DNA of 39,957 nt from a virus. A program made the translations under genes and the position numbers. Shown one piece after another: positions 1 to 7,797 of this stretch. The notes beneath the pieces are model-generated. The model saw only the letters and a list, made by a program, of their open reading frames with translations. It made no database searches and was not told where the DNA came from. Where the stretch lies: IMG/VR virus record IMGVR_UViG_3300025039_000002, positions 1 to 39,957 of that record, one strand, 5' to 3'. Numbering within the stretch: the first letter of the stretch is position 1; every line of letters starts with the position of its first letter.

Positions 1-127
1 CGCGCCGCAGGTGCTGGTGTTCGCCAACGCCAATGCGGGCAAGCGCAACCCAGCCCAAGCGCGGCGCGAGGGCATCCTCGGCGGCGTGTTCGACCTTTCG
101 ATCGAGTGGAAGGACGGCCTCCATGCC
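1..127. repeat. Terminal direct repeat, left copy (assembly overlap)
   Basis: These 127 bases are identical to bases 39831-39957. The repeat falls inside a single gene that reads continuously from one end of the window to the other. This shows that the contig closes into a circle, or represents a circularly permuted molecule. A length of exactly 127 is also a common assembler k-mer size, so it is more likely an assembly overlap than a biological terminal repeat. Confidence 0.95.
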
Positions 128-313
128 TACGTCGAGTTCAAGGGATATTCGAAAGCCGGGCGCGCCGGGAAGCTGGCCACGACCCAGATCGAGTTCGGCA
201 ACCGACTCGTCGAGCTCGGCGTCCCCTGCGCGCAGTTCTTTTCGCCCATGAGCGCGGTCGACTGGCTTCGCGAGCAGGGCTTCCCGATCGCGCAGGTGCG
301 CAATGCAGCATGA
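2..313 (+). CDS. VRR-NUC domain nuclease, C-terminal part (gene crosses the circular join)
   Basis: This is the 3' part of a gene that starts at 39700. The whole protein is 147 residues. It fits the VRR-NUC (PD-(D/E)xK) family: an N-terminal glutamate (E36), a GGVFDL segment with D75, then E89-F-K91 and a following Q-containing helix. VRR-NUC proteins are structure-selective nucleases, and phage forms are often thought to act on branched DNA during replication or packaging. The stop (311-313) overlaps the next gene, whose ATG is at 303. It lies at the end of the early replication operon, just before the primase-helicase. The family call rests on motif order and length; the substrate is inferred. 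Confidence 0.85.
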   Translation, partial: APQVLVFANANAGKRNPAQARREGILGGVFDLSIEWKDGLHAYVEFKGYSKAGRAGKLATTQIEFGNRLVELGVPCAQFFSPMSAVDWLREQGFPIAQVRNAA

Positions 314-482
314 TTTCAGCCTCGCATCGCTTGCGCGCGCAACGGTCCTCGCCGGGATCGAGCACGCCGTCGACGACCCTTCCGAGATGAAATTCCGGAT
401 CATGCTCGCGCGCCAGTGCGGACACATCACCGATGAACAGACGCGAGACATGATCATCGCGAACAGGCTGGAGAGCGCCTAG
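303..482 (+). CDS. Small conserved phage-type protein, 59 aa
   Basis: A 59-residue acidic, probably helical protein, beginning MQHDFSLASL and ending NRLESA. It starts inside the end of the VRR-NUC gene (11-base overlap) and its TAG stop directly abuts the ATG of the primase-helicase at 483. Its last codons carry a GGAGAG that serves as the ribosome binding site of that gene. I recognise no domain. Position implies a role in replication or simple co-expression with it; no function can be assigned. Confidence 0.7.
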   Translation: MQHDFSLASLARATVLAGIEHAVDDPSEMKFRIMLARQCGHITDEQTRDMIIANRLESA

Positions 483-2855
483 ATGGCCACGCAGACGAGC
501 AGCGTCGAGCAATTCGGCCCGAAGTGGTGTTCGCGCAATGTCGTGATCGTCCACGGCCAGCACGATACGCGCATGGAAACTGGCGAAGATTACGACGCGC
601 GCTCGCTGTCGTCGATCTTCCTCATGGAGCCCGGCGACCGGGACAAGCTCGATGGCGATGCCTTCATCCCCAGCCAGCATTGCGACGGCGACGCGCGCAA
701 CCATGCCCGGCAGCGCGAGGTTGGCTCGTTCGTAGCCCTGACCGGCGACATCGATTCAGGTGATCACCCGCGATCCAGAATTGAAAGCCTCGTGCGCGGG
801 TTCTGTGGCGACGCGGCGTGGCTGATCTACAGCAGCGCGCACGCTCGGCCCGGGGACATGCGCTGGCGCGTGATCATCCCCCTCGCCTCGCCAGTGTCGT
901 TCGCGGACTGGCACGATGCGCAGAACGCCTTCTTCCGGCTCATGGAGCAATCGGATGTCGAGATGGACCAGGCGCTCGACCGCGCCGGACAGCTCGTGTT
1001 CCTGCCCAATGTTCCCGAATTCCACAGCAAGACCGGCGAACGCCTGCGCGGTGACGATGGAGCGCCGCTGTTCTTCGAGCGATCGAGCACCGGCTGCAAT
1101 GCGCCCGGGCTCGATATTTCGAAAGGCGCCATCGCTTCGGGCATCGCCGCCATTCGCCAGCAGCGCGCCAATGACGAGCGCGAGCGCGAGCGGATCCGCG
1201 CCGAGGCGGAGCAACGCAGGGCCAACCGGCCGCGCAATGAAGGCGCTCCCATTATCGAGGACTTCAACCGCGAGAACCCGATCGCGCGGCTGTTCGAGCT
1301 CTACGGCTACCAGCAATCGCCGATCCATGCCGAGGACTGGCGCTCTCCTATCCAGACCAGCGAAAGCTACGCCACGCGCATCATGGGCGACAAGTGGGTC
1401 AGCCTCTCTGCGTCGGACGTTGGTGCGCGGCTGGGCGAGAACTTCAAGGGCGGGTGCTTCGGCGACGCCTACGATCTGTTCGTCCACTTCGAACACAGCG
1501 GCGAGCACAAGGCGGCATTCCGCACCCTCTACAGCGAGAGGCGGCAGGCTTCGGGCCCTTCCATGTCCCCGCCGCCCCCGCTCGAGGATGGCGATCCCGG
1601 TTGGACCGAACCGCCCGAGGGTGCCGACATCGACGCAGAGCCGGACTTCGAAGAGGCTGTCGTGGCCGAAGACAAGCCGCCCGAAGATTTGCTTCAGGCT
1701 GTCGACGCGTTCGACTTTCAGGAAGAGCAGATACCGCCGCGCCCGTGGATCATCCCCGGCGTCATGCTCTCGGGCTACACGCATATGCTCGCCGCTCCGG
1801 GCGGGTCGGGTAAGTCCCTTTTCACGCTGCAGATCGCGATCGCCCTGGCGCGCGGCGAGCCGTGGGGGACATTCGTTCCGCGCCACAAATGCCGCACCCT
1901 CATCGTCAACGTCGAGGATGACATCGATGAGCAGCGGCGCAGGCTCGCCGCGGCGCGGCGCGTGATGGGAGGCGGCGAGGAGCTGCGCGGCATGATCGAC
2001 CTGGTGCCCGATGCCGAGAGCATCGTCGTCGCCGGACGCAGCCCCGATGGCAGGACTTTGCGCCTTACTCCGGTCGTCGACGCGCTGGTCGCGCACATCC
2101 GGCGGCGCCAGATCGACGTGCTCATCGTCGACCCGTTCGCCGAGACGTTCGACGGCGACGAGAACGACAACTCCGAGGTGAAGTGGGCGATGAAGATCTG
2201 GCGCGACGAGATCGCGCGCCGCACCGGCTGCGTTGTCTATCTGGTGCACCACACCGTCAAATATTCCGGCAATGGTGCGGGCGATGCGAATGTCATCCGC
2301 GGCGGCGGCGCGATCGTGAACAGCACCCGGATCAGCGCGACCCTCATGCCCATGACCGCGGAGGATGCCGAGATGGTCGGGATCGATCAGGGCGAGCGGC
2401 ATCTCTATGTCCGCTACGACGATGCCAAGGCGAACCAGTCGCTCAAGACCTACAACGCCAAGTGGTTCCAGAAGGTCTCCGTGACGCTGAATAACGGCAC
2501 TCAGGACGCCGCGGCCGATGAAGTCGGGGCTCTGACGCCTTGGACGCCGCCAGACGCGTTCGACGGGCTTTCCATGAACTCGATCGGCGTCTGCCTCGAT
2601 CGCATCGAAGAGGGCATGGCCGATGGGTCGCGCTACACCCTCTCGACCCGTGGCGGATCCAAGGACACCGGGCGCTGGGTAGGCTGCGTCCTGATGGAAC
2701 ATGCAGGCATGTCCGAACCCATGGCGCGCAAGGTCATCGGCGTCTGGAAGAGCAACGGCGTGCTGGTCGAGGGGCAGTATCAATGCCCGGTCAAAAGGCG
2801 GAAGGTCAGCGGCGTTTTTGCTCCCGCCGATGCCCGTCCGAGGGTGTCACAATGA
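483..2855 (+). CDS. Primase-helicase (RepA/DnaB-type ATPase), 790 aa
   Basis: A large replication protein. Residues about 1-200 resemble the N-terminal region of phage primase-helicases. A middle segment near 285-355 looks like a degenerate zinc-ribbon/primase-type region. The C-terminal ATPase has a Walker A APGGSGKS (about 438-445), a Walker B strand VLIVDPF (about 546-552), and a VYLVHH segment typical of RepA-like hexameric helicases of the RecA/DnaB fold. A basic C-terminal winged region follows. GGAGAG lies at a good distance upstream of the ATG. The stop overlaps the next start by ATGA at 2852-2855. It probably unwinds and primes the phage origin; the candidate origin dyads lie immediately downstream. 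The helicase is well supported, the primase less so. Confidence 0.88.
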   Translation: MATQTSSVEQFGPKWCSRNVVIVHGQHDTRMETGEDYDARSLSSIFLMEPGDRDKLDGDAFIPSQHCDGDARNHARQREVGSFVALTGDIDSGDHPRSRIESLVRGFCGDAAWLIYSSAHARPGDMRWRVIIPLASPVSFADWHDAQNAFFRLMEQSDVEMDQALDRAGQLVFLPNVPEFHSKTGERLRGDDGAPLFFERSSTGCNAPGLDISKGAIASGIAAIRQQRANDERERERIRAEAEQRRANRPRNEGAPIIEDFNRENPIARLFELYGYQQSPIHAEDWRSPIQTSESYATRIMGDKWVSLSASDVGARLGENFKGGCFGDAYDLFVHFEHSGEHKAAFRTLYSERRQASGPSMSPPPPLEDGDPGWTEPPEGADIDAEPDFEEAVVAEDKPPEDLLQAVDAFDFQEEQIPPRPWIIPGVMLSGYTHMLAAPGGSGKSLFTLQIAIALARGEPWGTFVPRHKCRTLIVNVEDDIDEQRRRLAAARRVMGGGEELRGMIDLVPDAESIVVAGRSPDGRTLRLTPVVDALVAHIRRRQIDVLIVDPFAETFDGDENDNSEVKWAMKIWRDEIARRTGCVVYLVHHTVKYSGNGAGDANVIRGGGAIVNSTRISATLMPMTAEDAEMVGIDQGERHLYVRYDDAKANQSLKTYNAKWFQKVSVTLNNGTQDAAADEVGALTPWTPPDAFDGLSMNSIGVCLDRIEEGMADGSRYTLSTRGGSKDTGRWVGCVLMEHAGMSEPMARKVIGVWKSNGVLVEGQYQCPVKRRKVSGVFAPADARPRVSQ

Positions 2856-3055
2856 GTGCAACATATAGCAAATTCATTTCGCGCAGTTTTCACGCAAAGA
2901 GTGCGGCAAATAATGGCGCTACCCTTACAGGGGAAGGTTTTAGCGCAAATGTGCAACTTATCGTTGCACCATTTGCCGCAAAAACATTTCTTCCCCTCGC
3001 AAGGGTAGCGTGGGCTGGCCGGCAGAATGGATCTGGACGGAGGCTCTTCGCATGA
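2852..3055 (+). CDS. Possible small protein, 67 aa, overlying an origin-like dyad region
   Basis: The frame opens with an ATGA overlap on the helicase stop and closes with an ATGA overlap on the next gene (3052-3055). This coupling pattern supports a real gene. Against it, the DNA is much richer in A+T than its neighbours and is packed with nested inverted repeats, and the peptide (MSATYSKFIS... to ...GSGRRLFA) has no recognisable fold. It may be coding, or the frame may be open by chance across a non-coding origin. I favour DNA structure as the main role. Confidence 0.4.
   Translation: MSATYSKFISRSFHAKSAANNGATLTGEGFSANVQLIVAPFAAKTFLPLARVAWAGRQNGSGRRLFA
2903..3008. repeat. Nested inverted repeats, candidate replication origin
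   Basis: Several dyads are stacked here. GCGGCAAAT (2903-2911) pairs with ATTTGCCGC (2971-2979). GCTACCCTT plus GGGGAAG (2918-2936) pairs with CTTCCCC plus AAGGGTAGC (2990-3008). GTGCAA (2951-2956) pairs with TTGCAC (2964-2969) around CTTATCG. GTGCAACWTAT recurs as a direct repeat at 2857 and 2951. The block is A+T-richer than its surroundings and directly follows the primase-helicase gene, a common place for phage origins. A structured RNA or processing site is the alternative. Confidence 0.5.
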
Positions 3056-3294
3056 CGGACCTCACCATCACCGCCCACGCCCTCAAGCGCTACCGGGAAC
3101 GCATCGCCGACCTTCCCGAGGCCGCTATCCTCGCCCACCTCGATACGCCGGCAGTTCAGACCGCCATCGCAATCGGCGCGCCATACGTCAGGCTCGCGAC
3201 CAGGCATCGTGTCGTCATCAAGGGCTCGACGATCGTGACCATCCTGCCTGCCGATTGTCGGCGCGGCTTCGTTGCTAGGTGGGGGCGCGCATGA
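3052..3294 (+). CDS. Conserved phage-type protein of unknown function, 80 aa
   Basis: Starts at MTDLTITAHALKRY with GGAGG eight to nine bases upstream, which favours this start over the longer frame from 3010. The N-terminal AHALKRYRERI helix followed by beta strands (YVRLATRHRVVIKG, TIVTILPAD) is reminiscent of small phage proteins with a compact alpha-beta fold, loosely like DUF4258/RelE-size proteins. I cannot assign it to a family. ATGA overlap with the following HTH gene at 3291-3294 suggests coupled translation. Confidence 0.75.
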   Translation: MTDLTITAHALKRYRERIADLPEAAILAHLDTPAVQTAIAIGAPYVRLATRHRVVIKGSTIVTILPADCRRGFVARWGRA

Positions 3295-3590
3295 TCATCC
3301 CGGTCAAATCCGAATTCCTGCTCGAGCTGCTCACCGAGGTCGGACGGGGACGTGCGCTCACCAGCCAGGAAACCGATCTCGTCGAGGAAATTGTCCGCGG
3401 CGAAAATGAACCCTGCGATTTTCAATGGACGAAGGAACACGACGCCATGCTCGTACAGGCTGCCAAGCGCAGAGGCATCCACCGCCTCGCCCGCGCTCTC
3501 GGGGTTTCGGATGGGGCTGCGTATCAGCGGCTGCATCGGGTGCGCAGGCGTCAAGGCGTGAAATTGCCGTGTAATGGGCGGGAGGGGTAG
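3291..3590 (+). CDS. HTH (Myb/GcrA-like) DNA-binding protein, 99 aa
   Basis: The C-terminal half reads as a helix-turn-helix: W..EHDAMLVQAAKRRG, then HRLARALGVSDGAAYQRLHRVRRR, ending in a basic tail. This matches the spacing of GcrA/Myb-type DNA-binding motifs (W...L...G...IA..LG....A...RLHR). The N-terminal 45 residues are acidic and helical. It is the last gene before the terminase genes, a place where many phages keep the late-gene activator or antiterminator. That role is inferred only from position and the DNA-binding motif. Confidence 0.75.
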   Translation: MIIPVKSEFLLELLTEVGRGRALTSQETDLVEEIVRGENEPCDFQWTKEHDAMLVQAAKRRGIHRLARALGVSDGAAYQRLHRVRRRQGVKLPCNGREG

Positions 3591-3625
3591 GCTCTTGCTG
3601 TCAATGTTGAACAGGAGCGGCACCA

Positions 3626-3964
3626 GTGCCATTCGAGAAGGGTCAGAGCGGCAATCCGGGCGGACGGGCGAAGGTGAAGCTCGCCGATGGGCGCACGCTG
3701 ACCGACCTTGCACGAGAGCACACCGTCGAAGCGGTCGAAACGCTGGTCTCGGTCATGCTCGACGTGCAAGCCCCGGCAGCCGCTCGGGTCGCTGCAGCGG
3801 ACAAGGTGCTCAATCGCGGATGGGGTCAGGCGCCGCAGACCGTGACGATCAGCGACCAGTCCGAACCGATCGACATGTCGGCGCTCAGCGATGAACAGCT
3901 TGACGCTCTCGAAACTCTCCGAAGCTTCTCAACTCTCGCAGGACGAGCGGAAGGCCATTGCTAG
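3626..3964 (+). CDS. terS: Terminase small subunit (DUF5681-type), 112 aa
   Basis: The N-terminus PFEKGQSGNPGGR is the signature KGQSGNPGGR seen in small terminase-like DUF5681 proteins, followed by a helical region rich in alanine. The small subunit recognises the packaging site and regulates the large terminase. A GTG start with AGGAG upstream fits; no in-frame ATG lies at this position. It overlaps the large subunit gene by 74 bases in another frame. The call is supported by the motif and by the neighbour. Confidence 0.85.
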   Translation: MPFEKGQSGNPGGRAKVKLADGRTLTDLAREHTVEAVETLVSVMLDVQAPAAARVAAADKVLNRGWGQAPQTVTISDQSEPIDMSALSDEQLDALETLRSFSTLAGRAEGHC

Positions 3965-5396
3965 GGATGCCGAGCGCGAAAGGTGCCGCCGGTCTCTCGC
4001 AGCATTCGCCCAGCGCGCCTGGCATGTCCTCGAGCCCGGCACTGACCTGAAATGGGGCTGGGCGCTCGATAGCATCTGCGAGCACCTCGAGGCGGTGACG
4101 CGCGGCGAGATCAAGCGCCTCGTGATGAACGTCCCGCCCGGTTCGATGAAGTCACTGCTCACCGGGGTCATCTGGCCGGCGTGGGAGTGGGGCCCGAAGG
4201 CGATGCCGGACAAGCGATTCCTCGCCACCGCGCACATGGAAAAGCTGGCGGTTCGCGACAACATGAAGTGCCGGCGCCTGATCCAGTCGCAGTGGTATCA
4301 GGACCGCTGGCCGATCGCGCTGACCAGCGACCAGAACGCCAAGACGAAATTCGAGAACGACGCGACCGGCTTCCGCGAGGCGATGGCCTTCACCAGCATG
4401 ACCGGCTCTCGCGGCGACCGGGTGATCCTCGACGATCCGCACAGCGTCGACGATGCGAACAGCGCGGCGAAACTGGCGTCCGATGTGCTGACGTTCCGTG
4501 AAGCCCTGCCGAGCCGTGTGAACAACGACCAGTCGGCGATCGTGATCATCATGCAGCGGCTCAACGAGGCGGACGTGTCGGCCGTCGCGCTCGAACTAGG
4601 ATACAAGCACCTGTGCATCCCGATGCGCTACGAGACTGGGCGCAGCGCGCATGTGGTCGGCGCTCCGGATCCGCGCACCGAGGATGGCGAACTCATGTTC
4701 CCTGATCGCTTCCCGGAATCGCAGGTCACCGAGCTCGAGAACACGATGGGCTCCTACGCGGTGGCCGGGCAGCTGCAGCAGCGCCCCTCGCCGCGCGGAG
4801 GCGGCATCATCAAGACCCACTGGTTCCATAGCTACCAGTCTATGCCGGACCTCGAGTGGCGCGCGATATATGCCGACACAGCCCAGAAAACGGGTCAGGA
4901 GAACGATTTCAGCGTTTTCGAGTGCTGGGGCAGGTCGAACACCGGACAAGCAATCCTGATCGATTTGAAGCGGGGCAAGTGGGAAGCGCCGGAACTGCTG
5001 TCCGAAGCGCGCTCGTTCTGGCTCGAGCACCAGGGAGCGAAACTGCCCTCCCCGCTGCGGGCGATGAAGGTCGAGGACAAGGTCTCCGGCACCGGGCTGA
5101 TTCAGACGCTGAGACGCGAGGGCATTCCGATCCTGCCGATCCAGCGCAACCGCGACAAGACCACGCGCGCCTACGATGCGGCGCCGTTCATCGAGAGCGG
5201 GAATGTGCTGCTGCCCGAGTGGGCGCCTTGGCTCGCCGAGTTCATGGCTGAGGTGGAATCGTTCCCATCCGGCGCGCATGACGACCAGCTCGACCCGATG
5301 TTCGATGCGATTCACGATGTGCAATTCGGGATAGCGATGGCGCCGAAGACTGCGCGCGTTGCGATCCCCGCCACGGTCACGGCGTTCAGGAGGTAG
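3891..5396 (+). CDS. terL: Terminase large subunit, 501 aa
   Basis: The ATPase-nuclease motor that packages DNA into the prohead. Walker A-like NVPPGSMKS at 80-88, Walker B VILDD at 178-182, and an RNase H-like nuclease with acidic residues in YADTAQ (D329), near E395 and in GAHDDQLD (D464/D465). The length is normal for the family. The start overlaps terS by 74 bases, a usual arrangement for coupled translation. A small gene and then the portal follow. This form of Walker A (GSMKS instead of GxGKS) is common in phage large terminases. Confidence 0.97.
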   Translation: MNSLTLSKLSEASQLSQDERKAIARDAERERCRRSLAAFAQRAWHVLEPGTDLKWGWALDSICEHLEAVTRGEIKRLVMNVPPGSMKSLLTGVIWPAWEWGPKAMPDKRFLATAHMEKLAVRDNMKCRRLIQSQWYQDRWPIALTSDQNAKTKFENDATGFREAMAFTSMTGSRGDRVILDDPHSVDDANSAAKLASDVLTFREALPSRVNNDQSAIVIIMQRLNEADVSAVALELGYKHLCIPMRYETGRSAHVVGAPDPRTEDGELMFPDRFPESQVTELENTMGSYAVAGQLQQRPSPRGGGIIKTHWFHSYQSMPDLEWRAIYADTAQKTGQENDFSVFECWGRSNTGQAILIDLKRGKWEAPELLSEARSFWLEHQGAKLPSPLRAMKVEDKVSGTGLIQTLRREGIPILPIQRNRDKTTRAYDAAPFIESGNVLLPEWAPWLAEFMAEVESFPSGAHDDQLDPMFDAIHDVQFGIAMAPKTARVAIPATVTAFRR

Positions 5397-5398
5397 TG

Positions 5399-5581
5399 AT
5401 GGCCAACGCTCAGGTGTTCTACGACTTCGCCCCATCGGTGACGCGGCGCGAAATCAGTCCTGGTCACTTTCAGGTGGAAGAGCGCGCCGGTGGTGAACTT
5501 ACCATCTGGGATGTTTGGTACGATCCCGAGGGCGAACCCGTCCACGCTGCGCCTTTGGCGAGCCGTAAACCCGTCAAATAG
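5399..5581 (+). CDS. Small phage-type protein, 60 aa
   Basis: A 60-residue protein beginning MANAQVFYDF with a strong GGAGG located over the terL stop, seven bases from the ATG. The tract GHFQVEERAGGELTIWDVWYDPEGEPV looks like a small beta-rich fold. I do not recognise the family. It sits between terminase and portal. Its TAG stop is formed by the 19-bp intergenic repeat that recurs at two other virion gene boundaries. Confidence 0.75.
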   Translation: MANAQVFYDFAPSVTRREISPGHFQVEERAGGELTIWDVWYDPEGEPVHAAPLASRKPVK

Positions 5582-5582
5582 C
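5564..5582. repeat. 19-bp virion-module repeat, copy 1
   Basis: CGTAAACCCGTCAAATAGC, 18 of 19 bases identical to the copies at 7702 and 13328. It lies at the junction between the 60-aa gene and the portal gene and supplies the TAG stop of the former. The portal ATG is 33 bases downstream, with no clear Shine-Dalgarno between. Function unknown; see the finding on the three copies. Confidence 0.8.
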
Positions 5583-5615
5583 CCACTCGCACACCCGCGC
5601 GTAACCTCCCGCCCC

Positions 5616-7706
5616 ATGCAGGCGGACCTCACACAGCACGATACCGCTCTCGAAGAGCAGACGACCGACAAGGACGCGCTTGCCGAGGTGCATGAGCGCG
5701 CGATGAAGCGGTTCGATGCGTGCGCCTGGCCGCAGCAGGAACTTCGGGCGCAGAGCCTGGCCGCTCGCCGCTTCGTCTCGATCCCCGGCGCGCAGTGGGA
5801 GGACGAATGGGGCGAGCAATTCGCAAATTCGATCAAGGTCACCGTCGACAAGGTGAGCCGCGGTCTGCGCAAGATCGAGACGGATTACCGCGAGAACCGC
5901 ATCGTCCCCGACTTTCGACCCGATGGCCCGAAAGCGGATCCTGAGACGGCCGAGACGCTGGACGGGATGCACCGGGCTGATGGTTACAGGTTCAAATCGC
6001 AGCAGGCGCGCGACAACGCCGCCTACGAGGCTTTCGCTGGTGGGTTCGGTGCTTACCGCCTGACAAACGAATGGGAAGACGAGGCAGACAAGGACAACGA
6101 CCACCAGCGGATCAATCCTGCCTCCATCATCGTCGACGCGGACCAGTCGGTCTATTTCGACGCCAACGCGCGGCTCTACGACAAGGCCGATGCGCGGTTC
6201 TGTTTTGTCCGCACCCAGATGACGCGCGATGCCTTCGAAGAGGATTACGGCGAGGACGCGATCAGCGAATTTCCCGACGTGGGACGCTGGCGGATGCTCG
6301 ACTGGTTCACCGCCGAGACGCGCGCGATCGCCGAATATTACGAGGTCGAGGAAAACACCGAGACGCTGTATGTGCTGACCTACACGCTGTCGGGCAAGGA
6401 GGAGCGCCGCTGGGCGTCTGACTTCGACGATGGCGAGCTCGAGCAGATGAAGGCGGACGGGTGGAGCGCGAAGAGGCAGCGCCGCAAGCGCCGCCGGGTC
6501 CACAAGTATATCCTCTCCGGTGCCGAGGTGCTCGAGGATTGCGGCGTCATCGCCGGCGACATGATCCCGGTCGTGCCGGTCTACGGCCGCCGCTATTTCG
6601 TCGACAACATGGAGCGCTGGCAGGGCTACGTCCAGGACAAGATGGACGCCCAACGGCTCTACAATTCCAACGTCTCGAAGCTGGCCGAGATGAACAGCCT
6701 CAGCCCACGCGAAATCCCGATCTTCGCGAATGAGCAGATGGACCCGGTGAGCGCGCAAAACTTCGCGCGGCTCAACATCGATCGCCTGCCGTATCTCACC
6801 GTCGAGCCGTTGCGCGATGCCGAGGGCAATGTCGTGCAGGCTGGGCCGCTCGGCTACATCAAGCCGCCGGACCTTCCGCCTGCCATGGCCGCGCTGATCC
6901 AGCTCGCGAACGCCGACTTGCTCGAGGAATCGCAGGACGGTGCCGACACGGTGAAGGCCAACACCAGCGCCGAAGCGATGGACATTGCCGCGACCCGAGT
7001 GGACGCGAAGTCGGGGATCTACCTCGACAACTTCCGCCAGTCGGTGCAGCGCGAGGGCGAAATCTACCTCTCGATGTGCGCCGACGTCTATGTCGAGGCG
7101 GGCCGCGATGTCGAAACCATGACCGAGGACGGCGACGACGGGCAGGCGACCTTGCAGCAGATGCGGACCGATGGCGGCAAGACGATCATCGTCAACGACC
7201 TGATCGGCGGGCGCTACAAGGTCATCGCCAGCGTCACCGAGGCGACCGCGACCCGGCGCGACAAGACGGTCAAGTCGATGCTGCGCACTGCCGAAATCGC
7301 CATCCAGGCGCAGGACATGGAGCTGGCGCAGGCTGCTATCCTCACCGCGGTGCTCAACCAGGACGGCGAGGGGATCGACGACTTCCACGACTGGACGCGC
7401 GCGCGGGCGCTCAAGCTGGGGCTGGTCAAGCCGAACGAGGACGAGCAGGCCGCAATGGCTGAGCAGGCCGAGAACCAGCAGCCCGATCCGATGGCGCAGG
7501 TTGCCGAGGCTCAGGCGGCGGAACTGATGAGCAGCGCGCAGAAGAACGTCGCCGAGGTCAAGGAAACCGAGGCCGATACCGCGCTCAAGATGGCCAAGCG
7601 CGATGAGACGCTGGCCAAGACCATGGAGACGCTGCGCAACATCGGCGCTCAGCAGCGCGAGGCCATGCCGAACCGGCCGGCGCTGATCCCTCCACCGATG
7701 GCGTAA
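5616..7706 (+). CDS. Portal protein (P22-like), 696 aa
   Basis: Forms the dodecameric channel at the capsid vertex through which DNA enters and leaves. The length (about 700 residues) and the features fit the P22 gp1 family: an acidic N-terminal region, a conserved core with SIIVDADQSVYFDANARLYDKADARF, a long C-terminal helical stretch (about 610-690) and a GlnAla-rich coiled coil resembling the barrel region. I placed the start at 5616 (MQADLTQHDT); upstream codons in frame run antisense to conserved sequence of the previous gene and look non-native. No good ribosome binding site precedes it. The adjacent scaffold and P22-like coat genes support the call. Confidence 0.92.
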   Translation: MQADLTQHDTALEEQTTDKDALAEVHERAMKRFDACAWPQQELRAQSLAARRFVSIPGAQWEDEWGEQFANSIKVTVDKVSRGLRKIETDYRENRIVPDFRPDGPKADPETAETLDGMHRADGYRFKSQQARDNAAYEAFAGGFGAYRLTNEWEDEADKDNDHQRINPASIIVDADQSVYFDANARLYDKADARFCFVRTQMTRDAFEEDYGEDAISEFPDVGRWRMLDWFTAETRAIAEYYEVEENTETLYVLTYTLSGKEERRWASDFDDGELEQMKADGWSAKRQRRKRRRVHKYILSGAEVLEDCGVIAGDMIPVVPVYGRRYFVDNMERWQGYVQDKMDAQRLYNSNVSKLAEMNSLSPREIPIFANEQMDPVSAQNFARLNIDRLPYLTVEPLRDAEGNVVQAGPLGYIKPPDLPPAMAALIQLANADLLEESQDGADTVKANTSAEAMDIAATRVDAKSGIYLDNFRQSVQREGEIYLSMCADVYVEAGRDVETMTEDGDDGQATLQQMRTDGGKTIIVNDLIGGRYKVIASVTEATATRRDKTVKSMLRTAEIAIQAQDMELAQAAILTAVLNQDGEGIDDFHDWTRARALKLGLVKPNEDEQAAMAEQAENQQPDPMAQVAEAQAAELMSSAQKNVAEVKETEADTALKMAKRDETLAKTMETLRNIGAQQREAMPNRPALIPPPMA

Positions 7707-7720
7707 AGCCGTCAAATAGC
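7702..7720. repeat. 19-bp virion-module repeat, copy 2
   Basis: CGTAAAGCCGTCAAATAGC. It provides the TAA stop of the portal gene and opens the 91-base gap before the scaffold gene (ATG 7798). Identical to the copy at 13328. Confidence 0.8.
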
Positions 7721-7797
7721 ACCCTGCCCGGCCCTGCCTTAATCTGCCTCTCCATCGGCAACCGCCAGGCCGTGAATTGGTGAGATGAGGGACGACA

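Noticed and set aside
2255-2270. A further copy of the 19-bp virion repeat (CCGTCAAATATTCCGG)
   Set aside because: It shares only about ten bases (CCGTCAAATA) and lies within the helicase Walker-region coding sequence, so it is explained by chance.
756-2783. A 675-codon open frame on the minus strand opposite the primase-helicase
   Set aside because: It lies fully antisense to a gene with clear Walker motifs and coupled overlaps. Long antisense frames are usual in G+C-rich DNA; its translation has no recognisable domain.
5574-7715. A 713-codon open frame on the minus strand opposite the portal gene
   Set aside because: Antisense shadow of the portal gene. The translation is Leu/Arg/Val-rich without motifs and has no ribosome binding site or neighbours on that strand.
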